Source: Methylovirgula ligni
GTDB taxonomy: Bacteria; Pseudomonadota; Alphaproteobacteria; Rhizobiales; Beijerinckiaceae
Reading direction: 5' to 3'
DNA: 64,000 bases
NCBI RefSeq assembly: GCF_004135935.1
Contig: NZ_CP025086.1
Span: 558,001-622,000 of the forward strand
The position numbers were made by a program, and so were the translations under genes. The notes beneath the pieces were generated by a model. The model ran no database searches, was not told where the DNA came from, and saw nothing but the letters and a program-made list of their open reading frames with translations. Positions 36,169 through 43,509 of the stretch are shown piece by piece. The first letter of the stretch is position 1. Each line of letters begins with the position of its first letter.

Positions 36169-36675
36169 TCAGCCGAGGCGCGCGCGGGTCACGCGGCCGC
36201 CGATGCTGTCGAGACCGTCATCGGTCAGCGGGCAATACAGCAGCCGCGCGGGATCGACCGGCCCCGGAAAGACGAGCCGCCCTTCCGGCACCAGCCGGAA
36301 GCCCATCCGCTGATAATAGGCGAGATCGCCGACAAGGATGACGAGCTTGTGACCCGCGGCGCGGGCCGCCTCCAGAGACTTGTTCACCAGCGCTTCGCCG
36401 ATGCCGGACGAGCGGAAGGCCGGCTCGACGCTCAGCGGACCGAGCAGAAGGATCGGCGTCTCGCCGCAACGGATATGGGTTATGCGATTGGCGCCGACGA
36501 GATAGGTGCCGACGCGGGCGACATAGGAGAGCCGCAAATCCGCCGGGACACCTTCGCGCAAACGATAGGCCGAACGCGCGAACCGGCCGGGCCCGAAGAC
36601 ACGCTCGTCGAGCTTGTCGATCGTAGCCTGATCGGCCGCCGTCTGGGGCGCGAGGATGAGCGAGAGATCAGCCAT
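36169..36675 (-). CDS. GNAT family N-acetyltransferase
   Basis: 168 aa. Acetyl-CoA-dependent N-acetyltransferase fold: LLLGPLSVEPAFRSSGIGEALV carries the V-x5-R/Q-x-x-G/A-like pyrophosphate-binding loop, and LVILVGDLAYYQRMGFRLVPEG is the conserved strand-helix of this subgroup. Relatives act on small molecules or proteins; the substrate is unknown. It lies downstream of a same-strand Nudix gene with a 43-bp gap. Confidence 0.88.
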   Translation of the reverse strand: MADLSLILAPQTAADQATIDKLDERVFGPGRFARSAYRLREGVPADLRLSYVARVGTYLVGANRITHIRCGETPILLLGPLSVEPAFRSSGIGEALVNKSLEAARAAGHKLVILVGDLAYYQRMGFRLVPEGRLVFPGPVDPARLLYCPLTDDGLDSIGGRVTRARLG

Positions 36676-36718
36676 GGCGGCTGCCTATTACCTTGCAAAG
36701 CCTAGCGCAGCAAATTCC

Positions 36719-37189
36719 TCACCATGTGTCGACCGGCGGAGCTTCGGCGAAAATTTCGGCGATGCGCGCCCGGGTAGCGGGACTGGTGCCGTCCGGCAGA
36801 GCATCGTGCGGGAAGAAGCGCATTTCGGCGATTTCGAAATCCGGCGCACGCGGCCCGGCGCTGCGAAACGCACGCACGATATAGAGAGCGACATGATCGC
36901 GGCTGCCGCGCTTGAAATAGAAGCCGTAGAGTTTCGGTGGTTCGATAGTCTCGAATCCCGTTTCCTCGCGCAGTTCCCGCGCCGCTGCCTCCAGCGCCGA
37001 CTCGCCGGGGTCGACGCCGCCACCTGGCATGTACCAGCCCTCAATATACGTATGGCGGACCAAAAGGACTTGGGGCGGCCCAGCGTTCTCTGCAATCAGG
37101 AGGCAGCGGACGCCAAGCCGCGGCGGCCGCAAAAGGCTCAGCACGCGCAATCGCAACCGCTCAGCGATGTGACGGAAATAAATGGGCAT
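36719..37189 (-). CDS. Nudix hydrolase
   Basis: 156 aa with Nudix box GGGVDPGE...[10 protein letters not shown] in the middle. The N-terminal helix ([20 protein letters not shown]) and the partner motif [13 protein letters not shown] match the short NUDIX proteins common in alphaproteobacteria. Substrate unknown, probably a nucleoside diphosphate derivative. It diverges from mbfA; the Irr-box-like palindrome lies between the two starts. Confidence 0.88.
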   Translation of the reverse strand: MPIYFRHIAERLRLRVLSLLRPPRLGVRCLLIAENAGPPQVLLVRHTYIEGWYMPGGGVDPGESALEAAARELREETGFETIEPPKLYGFYFKRGSRDHVALYIVRAFRSAGPRAPDFEIAEMRFFPHDALPDGTSPATRARIAEIFAEAPPVDTW

Positions 37190-37236
37190 CCACGCCTTTT
37201 AAGGCCGGGTTGCCAGAGCCCAAAGCTTTCATATAA

Positions 37237-37253
37237 ATTAGAATTATTCTAAA
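37237..37253 (+). promoter_or_regulatory. Irr box (ICE) before mbfA
   Basis: ATTAGAATTATTCTAAA is a near-perfect dyad of the form TTTAGAAnnnTTCTAAA, the iron control element bound by Irr as I recall it. It lies 37 bp before the mbfA start. mbfA is an established Irr-repressed gene in Bradyrhizobium and Agrobacterium. Confidence 0.82.
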
Positions 37254-37290
37254 TATATCGACAGGCAGTCATCATTCTCAGGAAAAATTC

Positions 37291-38262
37291 TTGAAACCTT
37301 TCTCGCAACTCACCGAGCGCGAAATCCTGGCTCTGGCGATCGACGCGGAGGACGACGACCATCGCGTCTATTCGGCGTTCGCCGAGGATCTGGGCGAACG
37401 CTATCCCGGCACCGCTAAGATGTTTGCCGAAATGGCCGACGTCGAGCAGTCGCACCATGACACGCTGCTCAAAACCTATCGTGAGAAATTCGGCAAGAAC
37501 CTGCTGCCGATTCGCCGCGCCGATGTCTCCGGCTTCATGAAGCGGAGGCCAATCTGGCTGGTGCGCAACCTGCCGCTTTCGCAAATCCGCTCTGAAGTCG
37601 CGTTGCGCGAGACCGAGGCCTATAATTTCTACATCAAAGCCGCCTCGCAGGCCAAAGACCCGGCGATCAGGAAATTACTCGGTGATCTGGCCGAGATCGA
37701 GAAGGGCCACGAAGCGATCGCGGCCGATGTCGAGACCGAATATCTGACCCCGCAGGAGCTTCAGAAGGAAGATGCCCGCCAACGGCGCAACTTCATTCTG
37801 CGATATGTACAGCCGGGGCTCGCCGGTTTGATGGACGGCTCGGTCTCGACCCTCGCGCCGCTCTTTGCTGCGGCCTTCGCCACCCACAACAATTGGTCGA
37901 CCTTCCTCGTCGGCCTCGCGGCCTCCATCGGCGCCGGGATCAGCATGGCCTTCGCCGAAGCGCTCTCCGACGACGGCGCGATCAGCGGGCGCGGCGCCCC
38001 TTGGCTGCGCGGACCGATCTGCGGCGCCATGACCGCCCTCGGCGGTCTCGGCCATACGCTGCCCTATCTCGTTCCCAATTCGCTGCCGAATGCCTTTGCG
38101 ATCGCGACCGGGATTTCCGGAATCGTGGTCTTCTTCGAGCTTTGGGCCATCGCCTGGGTTCGGGCGCATTATATGGACACGCCGCTGCTGCAGGCGATCT
38201 TCCAGATCGTCCTTGGCGGCGTCATCGTTCTGCTGACCGGCATTCTGATCGGCAACGCCTAG
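37291..38262 (+). CDS. mbfA: Membrane-bound ferritin MbfA (ferritin-VIT1 fusion)
   Basis: 323 aa starting at a TTG with AGGAAAAA upstream. The N-terminal half is a ferritin-like four-helix bundle with paired Glu/His ligands (LAIDAEDDDHRVYSAFAED, FAEMADVEQSHHDTLL, RETEAYNFYIKAASQA, LGDLAEIEKGHEAIAA). The C-terminal half is a VIT1/CCC1-like membrane domain (LAGLMDGSVSTLAPLFAAAF, GLAASIGAGISMAFAEALSD). Known members export iron from the cytoplasm and protect against iron and peroxide stress. The Irr box implies repression when iron is scarce. Confidence 0.93.
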   Translation: MKPFSQLTEREILALAIDAEDDDHRVYSAFAEDLGERYPGTAKMFAEMADVEQSHHDTLLKTYREKFGKNLLPIRRADVSGFMKRRPIWLVRNLPLSQIRSEVALRETEAYNFYIKAASQAKDPAIRKLLGDLAEIEKGHEAIAADVETEYLTPQELQKEDARQRRNFILRYVQPGLAGLMDGSVSTLAPLFAAAFATHNNWSTFLVGLAASIGAGISMAFAEALSDDGAISGRGAPWLRGPICGAMTALGGLGHTLPYLVPNSLPNAFAIATGISGIVVFFELWAIAWVRAHYMDTPLLQAIFQIVLGGVIVLLTGILIGNA

Positions 38263-38263
38263 A

Positions 38264-38309
38264 GCATCGGACCGAAAAGCGCGCAGCGGTTTTCGGATAA
38301 ATCCGATGC
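38264..38309. repeat. REP-like intergenic palindromic element
   Basis: Nested stems GCATCGGA/TCCGATGC and CCGAAAA/TTTTCGG begin just after the mbfA stop. It belongs to a widespread class of Hyphomicrobiales intergenic palindromes (AGAGCAT...CCGAAAA...). An A-run follows rather than a T-run, so it is not a canonical terminator for mbfA. Confidence 0.65.
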
Positions 38310-38401
38310 GATCAAAAAAACATAACAACCCCGGGGCGAATTCAGTGCGCTCGTTGGTTTCTCCAGCGCTCTGATGCCAAACATTGAAAACAGGCGGCAT
38401 T

Positions 38402-38435
38402 CTGTGGTTTGGATCGGGTTCGATCCGAACCACAG
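38402..38435 (+). promoter_or_regulatory. Strong hairpin in the phosphoesterase leader
   Basis: Two 15-nt arms starting CTGTGGTTTGGATCG and pairing with CGATCCGAACCACAG (one G-U pair, loop GGTT) end 24 nt before the phosphoesterase start. No T-tract follows. If transcribed it would form a stable 5'-UTR stem. Confidence 0.5.
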
Positions 38436-38459
38436 CTATCCAATGCGCCTGGAGTCCTG

Positions 38460-39344
38460 TTGAGCCTGCTGCTTGCCCATCTGTCCGACGCACATATTGG
38501 CCCGCTGCCGCGCCCGCGAAACCGCGAGCTGCTGGGCAAAAGGCTGACCGGCTACGTCAACTGGACCCGTGGCCGTCATCTCGTCCACGACATGGACGTG
38601 CTGAACCGGCTCGTCGCCGATCTCAAGGCGCAACACCCCGGCCATATCGCCATGACCGGCGATATCCTCAACATCGGTCTCAAGGCCGAATTTCCGCCGG
38701 CCCGCGCCTGGCTCGAAACGCTCGGCAGCCCGCACGACGTGAGTTTCGTGCCCGGCAACCACGATGCCTATGTCAGATCGTCGCTGCCCTATCTCGCGAG
38801 CACTTTCGCGCCCTGGACGCAGGGCGATTCCGGCGCGCCGGGCTTTCCTTATCTGCGGATACGCGAGAGCGTGGCGATCATCGGCCTCTCCTCCGCCGTG
38901 CCAACCGCGCCGCTGATCGCCTCGGGCCGGGTCGGGCGGCCCCAGCTTGCCGCTGCCGGCGATCTGCTCGACCAAACGGGCCGCGACGGGTTGATCCGCG
39001 TCGTCCTAATCCACCATCCGCCACACCGGAACGGCGCGAAATTCGGCCGCATGCTGTCCGACGCGGCCCTGTTCGAGTCGATGATCCGCCGCCACGGCGC
39101 CGAACTCGTGCTCCACGGCCATAATCACCGGCTTTCGGTGACGCATATCCCGGGGCCCGATCATCAGGTGCCGGTCATCGGCGTCGCCTCCGCCTCGGCC
39201 AACCACGGCACGCACAACCACCGCGCCGGGTATAATCTGTTCCGGATCGAGGGCGACCAGAAGAAACCGCGCATCAGCGGGCGGATGCGCGGCCTGCTGC
39301 CGGGCGGGCGCGAGATCGGCGATCTGCGGCCGATCGTGCTGTGA
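38460..39344 (+). CDS. Calcineurin-like metallophosphoesterase
   Basis: About 294 aa from the TTG at 38460 with GGAG upstream. All dinuclear-metal motifs are present in order: HLSDAHIGP (DxH), MTGDILN (GD), VPGNHDAYV (GNHD), IHHPPHR, and LHGHNHRLSV (GHxH). These are class III cyclic-nucleotide phosphodiesterase/Icc-like features. Substrate unknown; cytoplasmic, with no leader. The strong hairpin just upstream may affect its expression. Confidence 0.9.
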   Translation: MSLLLAHLSDAHIGPLPRPRNRELLGKRLTGYVNWTRGRHLVHDMDVLNRLVADLKAQHPGHIAMTGDILNIGLKAEFPPARAWLETLGSPHDVSFVPGNHDAYVRSSLPYLASTFAPWTQGDSGAPGFPYLRIRESVAIIGLSSAVPTAPLIASGRVGRPQLAAAGDLLDQTGRDGLIRVVLIHHPPHRNGAKFGRMLSDAALFESMIRRHGAELVLHGHNHRLSVTHIPGPDHQVPVIGVASASANHGTHNHRAGYNLFRIEGDQKKPRISGRMRGLLPGGREIGDLRPIVL

Positions 39345-39350
39345 GCTTAC

Positions 39351-39380
39351 CGTCATTGCGAGCGAAGCGAAGCAATCCAG
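39351..39380 (+). repeat. Dispersed repeat, left copy flanking GIY-YIG gene
   Basis: A 30-bp unit beginning CGTCATTGCGAG and ending AAGCAATCCAG. The exact reverse complement lies at 39740-39769, so the pair encloses the GIY-YIG gene. Related units are at 46660 and 60197. Confidence 0.9.
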
Positions 39381-39410
39381 AAGAACGCGCCAACGGGCGG
39401 ACGGCCAAGA

Positions 39411-39701
39411 TCATCGGCTCAATTCTTCATAGAGATCGTTCCATTGAGGATTCACAGTCTCAATCAACGCGAGCTTTTTGGCGCGTGACCCGGCTTTTAC
39501 CTGCTTCTCCCGCGCTATGGCTTCGTCCATGCGCTCATAATGCTCGTACCAAACAAGAAGCTTGCAGCCATATTGCTTGGTAAACCCGGAAATTAGCCCT
39601 TCTCGGTGCTGAAATGCGCGGCGCGCGAGGTCAGATGTTACGCCTGTATAGAGCGTCCCGTTGCGCTGGCTGGCCATAATATAAACGCTCGGCTGCTTCA
39701 C
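39411..39701 (-). CDS. GIY-YIG nuclease superfamily protein
   Basis: 96 aa, a single-domain GIY-YIG nuclease of the YhbQ/UPF0213 type. The GIY and YIG strands read VYIMASQRNGTLYTGVTSDL, followed by the catalytic Arg helix (ARRAFQHREG), the conserved YEHYERMDEAIAREKQVK with metal-binding Glu, and the WNDLYEEL C-terminus. It would cut one DNA strand at a specific or structured site. It is flanked at 30 bp and 38 bp by perfect inverted copies of a dispersed intergenic repeat, which suggests that gene and repeat form one unit. Confidence 0.88.
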   Translation of the reverse strand: MKQPSVYIMASQRNGTLYTGVTSDLARRAFQHREGLISGFTKQYGCKLLVWYEHYERMDEAIAREKQVKAGSRAKKLALIETVNPQWNDLYEELSR

Positions 39702-39739
39702 CGATCACCACAAACAACAGTGAATTCACCCTTCCAAGG

Positions 39740-39769
39740 CTGGATTGCTTCGCTTCGCTCGCAATGACG
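39740..39769 (-). repeat. Dispersed repeat, right copy flanking GIY-YIG gene
   Basis: Perfect reverse complement of 39351-39380, starting CTGGATTGCTTCG and ending GCAATGACG. It lies between the GIY-YIG start and the yqeY-like stop. Confidence 0.9.
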
Positions 39770-39786
39770 CCACGGCTTGTATTGCC

Positions 39787-40242
39787 TTAGCCCCCGAGCT
39801 TGGCCTTCACCGCGGCACTCGCCTTGGCCATGTCCAGCCGGCCGGCATATTTGCCCCGCAGCACCCCGACGACCTTGCCCATATCCTTGATCGAGGCGGC
39901 GCCAGTCTCAGCGATGGCGGCAGCAATGGCGGCCTCCGTCTCCTCTGCGCTCAGGGCCTGCGGCAGGAAGGTCTGGATGACGGCGATTTCCTCGCGCTCC
40001 TGCGTCGCGAGATCGACTCGGCCGGCCTTGTCGTAGATTTCGACCGATTCCTGCCGGCTTTTCACCAGCTTCTGGAGAAGCGCCAGAATATCGTCGTCGG
40101 AAACAGTCTTGCCCTGTCCCCGCGCGTCGATGTCGCGATCCTTCAGCGCGGCATTGACGAGGCGGATCGTATCGACGCGACGCTTGTCGCCCGCCTTCAT
40201 CGCCGTCTTCAATTCGCTCGTCAGTTCCTCGCGTATCGCCAC
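39787..40242 (-). CDS. GatB/YqeY domain-containing protein
   Basis: 151 aa, a helical YqeY-family protein related to the tail of the amidotransferase subunit GatB. It begins MAIREELTSELKTAMKAGDK and contains the family motif DTIRLVNAALKDRDID and the C-terminal KDMGKVVGVLRGKYAGRLDM. YqeY-like proteins may bind tRNA, but the role is not established. Divergent from carA with a 96-bp gap, an arrangement conserved in alphaproteobacteria. Confidence 0.92.
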   Translation of the reverse strand: MAIREELTSELKTAMKAGDKRRVDTIRLVNAALKDRDIDARGQGKTVSDDDILALLQKLVKSRQESVEIYDKAGRVDLATQEREEIAVIQTFLPQALSAEETEAAIAAAIAETGAASIKDMGKVVGVLRGKYAGRLDMAKASAAVKAKLGG

Positions 40243-40338
40243 GTTCGACCCTATCTACCAAATAACCGCATTGACCGACGGCGCGCGCCGGGCCACTTAG
40301 ACCCGCGAAACCGCCGCCGCAGAGGGTGTAAAGCAGGC

Positions 40339-41559
40339 ATGACTGGGCAGCAAGACAAACCGGCCGGCACTCCGGAAGGCTGGACAAAACCGCTGAAGAC
40401 CGCGCGGCTCGTCCTCGCCGACGGCACGGTGCTGGAGGGCTTCGGCCTCGGCGCGACCGGCGAAGCCGTTGGCGAGCTCTGCTTCAACACCGCCATCACG
40501 GGCTATGAGGAAATCCTCACCGACCCCTCCTACACCGGGCAGATCGTCACCTTCACCTTCCCGCATATCGGCAATGTCGGCACCAACGAGGAAGATATTG
40601 AGACGAGCAATCTCGCCGCGGCGGCCGCCGCCTGCGGCGTTGTCGTCCATGCGCCGATCACCGACCCGTCGAATCACCGCGCCACACGCCACCTCGACCA
40701 ATGGCTGAAGGCACGCGGCGTCATCGGCCTTTACGGCATCGATACGCGCGCGCTCACCGCCTACATCCGCGACAAGGGCATGCCCAATGCCGTGATCGCC
40801 CATGCGCCGGACGGAAATTTCGACATCGCCGCGCTGAAGGCCAGGGCCGCCGGATGGCCGGGGCTTGTCGGCATGGACCTTGTGCCGAGCGTGACCAGCG
40901 CCCAGTGCGCCGAATGGGACGAGACAAGCTGGGACCCGGAGCACGGCTACGGCCGGCGCACGCACGACAAATTCCACGTCGTCGCCATCGACTATGGCGT
41001 CAAGCGCAACATCCTGCGCCTGCTCGCCGATCTTGGCTGCGGCATCACCATCGTGCCCGCTGCGACGAGCGCAGCGGAAATCGTCGCGCTTCAGCCCGAT
41101 GGCGTCTTTCTCTCCAACGGGCCGGGCGATCCCGCCGCAACGGGCAAATATGCGGTGCAGGTGATCCGCGATCTGATCGACCGAAGGATTCCGACCTTCG
41201 GCATCTGCCTCGGCCATCAGATGCTGGCGCTCGCCATCGGCGCTCAGACGGTCAAGATGCGCCAGGGCCACCACGGCGCCAATCATCCGGTGATGGATTT
41301 CACCACCAACAAGGTCGAGATCGTCTCGATGAACCACGGCTTCGCCGTCGATCGCGACACGCTGCCGGCCAATGCGACGGAGACGCATCGCTCGCTCTTC
41401 GACGGCACGAATTGCGGCATCGCGCTGACCGACCGGCCGGCCTTTTCCGTGCAGCATCATCCCGAGGCCTCGCCCGGCCCGCAGGACAGCCATTATCTCT
41501 TCAAGCGCTTCGTCGATTTGATGGAAAAGGCGCGGCTCGAGGCGGAGGCCCAAGCCTAG
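40339..41559 (+). CDS. carA: Carbamoyl phosphate synthase small subunit
   Basis: 406 aa from the ATG at 40339; the longer frame overlaps the divergent yqeY-like gene and is rejected. It hydrolyses glutamine and channels ammonia to CarB for carbamoyl phosphate (arginine and pyrimidine synthesis). The N-terminal CarA domain (LVLADGTVLEGFGLGA, ITGYEEILTDPSYTGQIV) is followed by a class I amidotransferase domain with catalytic Cys in FGICLGHQM and His-Glu in VQHHPEASPGP. carB is not adjacent; a cytochrome gene follows. Confidence 0.96.
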   Translation: MTGQQDKPAGTPEGWTKPLKTARLVLADGTVLEGFGLGATGEAVGELCFNTAITGYEEILTDPSYTGQIVTFTFPHIGNVGTNEEDIETSNLAAAAAACGVVVHAPITDPSNHRATRHLDQWLKARGVIGLYGIDTRALTAYIRDKGMPNAVIAHAPDGNFDIAALKARAAGWPGLVGMDLVPSVTSAQCAEWDETSWDPEHGYGRRTHDKFHVVAIDYGVKRNILRLLADLGCGITIVPAATSAAEIVALQPDGVFLSNGPGDPAATGKYAVQVIRDLIDRRIPTFGICLGHQMLALAIGAQTVKMRQGHHGANHPVMDFTTNKVEIVSMNHGFAVDRDTLPANATETHRSLFDGTNCGIALTDRPAFSVQHHPEASPGPQDSHYLFKRFVDLMEKARLEAEAQA

Positions 41560-41634
41560 GCGCATTTGATCTGGCGCATCGCGAGAAGGGCGCGCGCCAG
41601 CTATCGAGATCGGACCCAGGCTGGATTGTCCGCC

Positions 41635-41958
41635 ATGCTCCGATTGATTTCACGTCTCATCTGCTTCGACTTCATTACAATTTTCGCACTGCCGGCATTG
41701 GCCGCGACGCCACCTGATCCCGCGCAGGGCCAGACCATCGTCAAACGCTGGTGCGCCGGCTGCCATCAGGTGGCGCCCGACCAGAAGCCGGTCAGTTCCG
41801 ACGTGCCGAGCTTCGTGTTCGTCGCCCATCAGGAAAAGCTCACGGAGAAGGTGCTTTCGGATTTTCTCGCCACGTCGCATCCAAGGATGCCGGACATGGC
41901 CCTGACACGCGCTGAGATCGCCGATATCGTCGCCTATATCAAAAGCCTCGACCGATAA
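41635..41958 (+). CDS. Small c-type cytochrome
   Basis: About 107 aa from the ATG at 41635. A leader (FDFITIFALPALAA) directs it to the periplasm, where heme is attached at WCAGCHQ. The axial Met is probably in HPRMPDMALTRAEIADIV, a class I cytochrome c pattern. The ccm genes at 52-56 kb would mature it. Its redox partners are unknown. It lies 75 bp after carA on the same strand. Confidence 0.87.
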   Translation: MLRLISRLICFDFITIFALPALAATPPDPAQGQTIVKRWCAGCHQVAPDQKPVSSDVPSFVFVAHQEKLTEKVLSDFLATSHPRMPDMALTRAEIADIVAYIKSLDR

Positions 41959-42006
41959 GCCGCATCGAATTTGCTCGGAGGGCTTTCGCGCGTAAACTGC
42001 GATCAC

Positions 42007-43287
42007 ATGACCGCTCGCACGAAGCTTCGCGACATTGCCGCCGATCCGACCCTCGCGCTGATGCTGGCGCTCGGCTTTTCCTCCGGCCTGCCTTTCCTGC
42101 TCATCCTCGGCACGCAGGCGGCACGACTCGCCGAGGCGAAAATACCGATCGAGGAAATCGGCCTCCTGAGCTGGGTCGGCCTTTGCTATTCGCTGAAATT
42201 CCTCTGGGCGCCGATCATCGACGAAGTCGATCTGCCCTGGCTCGCCAAAGTCCTGGGGCGCCGCCGCGCCTGGCTGCTCGCCGCGCAAATCGGCGTCGCG
42301 GGCGGACTCGTCGCGCTTGCCTTCGCCGATCCGGCGCATTCGCTTTTCGGGCTGATCGTCCGCGCCGCCATCACCGCCTTCGCCGCCGCGACGCAGGATA
42401 TCGTCATCGACGGCTGGCGCATCGATTCCGCCCCCCCCGAGCGGCAGGGCATCATGGCGGCGACCTATAATCTTGGCTATCGGTTTGGCTTGATCGCAGC
42501 TGGCGCGGGGGCGCTCTACATCGCCGATTATTCCGGCTGGCGGGCGGCCTATCTCATCATGGCGGTGCTGATGCTGGTCGGCATGATCGCCTGCCTCCTG
42601 TCGCCGCGCCTGCCCGAACGCGTGAGCGTCGATGGCGCTTCGGCCGCCGAGAAATTCATCGCGCCTCTGACCGATCTCTGGCAGCGCTTCGGACCGATGC
42701 TCGCCGCGATCCTGCTGCTCGTCGCGCTCTACCGCCTGCCGGATTTCCTGAGCGGCGTGATGGCGAACCCGCTCTACATTGGCCTCGGCTTCTCGAAGAG
42801 CCAGATCGCCACCATGTCGAAAGTCTATGGCATCTGGATCGGTATCGCCGGCGCCTTTGCCGGGGGCTTTGCGATCACCCGCATCGGCTTGATGCCGGCA
42901 CTGCTGATCGGCGGCGTCACCGCTGCCGCCTCGCATCTCTGCCTCGCACTGCTCGCCGCGACGGGCAAGAGCCTGCCGCTGCTGGCGCTCTCGGTCAGTG
43001 TCGAGAATTTCGCCGGCAATTTCGCCGGTGCGGCGCTCATCGCCTATATGTCGTCGCTGACCTCGCCGGCCTACGCCGCGAGCCAATATGCCTTGTTGAG
43101 CTCGCTCTATGCGCTGCTCGGCAAGTTTCTCGGCGGCCTCTCGGGCTTCGCGGTGAAAGACATCGGCTTCGCCAAATTCTTCGCCTCGACGTCGCTCATC
43201 GGGCTGCCGGTCGCGGCGCTATGCCTCTTCATCTGGGCCCACCAGCGCCGGCTCGGGCGCAAGCGCGGAGAGCCGGGGATTTCTTGA
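42007..43287 (+). CDS. ampG: AmpG-like MFS permease (muropeptide transporter family)
   Basis: About 426 aa from the ATG at 42007. A 12-helix major facilitator protein with AmpG features: LALGFSSGLPFLLILGTQAA, SLKFLWAPIIDEVDLPWLAK with the AmpG-typical short loop, and ATQDIVIDGWRIDSAPPERQG. Known AmpG imports anhydromuropeptides for cell-wall recycling. The gap to ffh (43288-43509) holds no gene; only two GTCAGAT direct repeats near 43434 were noted. Confidence 0.9.
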   Translation: MTARTKLRDIAADPTLALMLALGFSSGLPFLLILGTQAARLAEAKIPIEEIGLLSWVGLCYSLKFLWAPIIDEVDLPWLAKVLGRRRAWLLAAQIGVAGGLVALAFADPAHSLFGLIVRAAITAFAAATQDIVIDGWRIDSAPPERQGIMAATYNLGYRFGLIAAGAGALYIADYSGWRAAYLIMAVLMLVGMIACLLSPRLPERVSVDGASAAEKFIAPLTDLWQRFGPMLAAILLLVALYRLPDFLSGVMANPLYIGLGFSKSQIATMSKVYGIWIGIAGAFAGGFAITRIGLMPALLIGGVTAAASHLCLALLAATGKSLPLLALSVSVENFAGNFAGAALIAYMSSLTSPAYAASQYALLSSLYALLGKFLGGLSGFAVKDIGFAKFFASTSLIGLPVAALCLFIWAHQRRLGRKRGEPGIS

Positions 43288-43509
43288 CTCGGCCGGGGCC
43301 GGAGCCTAAAAGCCCCTGTTCTCGCAAGAGATGAAAGTCCAATCAGCCGACCGGCCCTTGAGGCAGGCGGTTCTCGTCCGGCAGCGCGTTGCGCCCCCGG
43401 GCGCGTTTGGTGTTGGACGTATTTCGGCGCCAGTCAGATTGCGCCGGTCAGATAAAGGCCGCAAGGGCAGCGTTTGCTTGAGGTCCCCTCAGGCTGAAGG
43501 ATAGATGGC

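Noticed and set aside
38264-38320. REP-like hairpin as the mbfA terminator
   Set aside because: The run after the stem is A, not T, on the mbfA strand, so it is listed as a repeat instead.
39745-40338. Upstream extension of carA
   Set aside because: The frame runs antisense to the yqeY-like gene. CarA homologues begin near the ATG at 40339.
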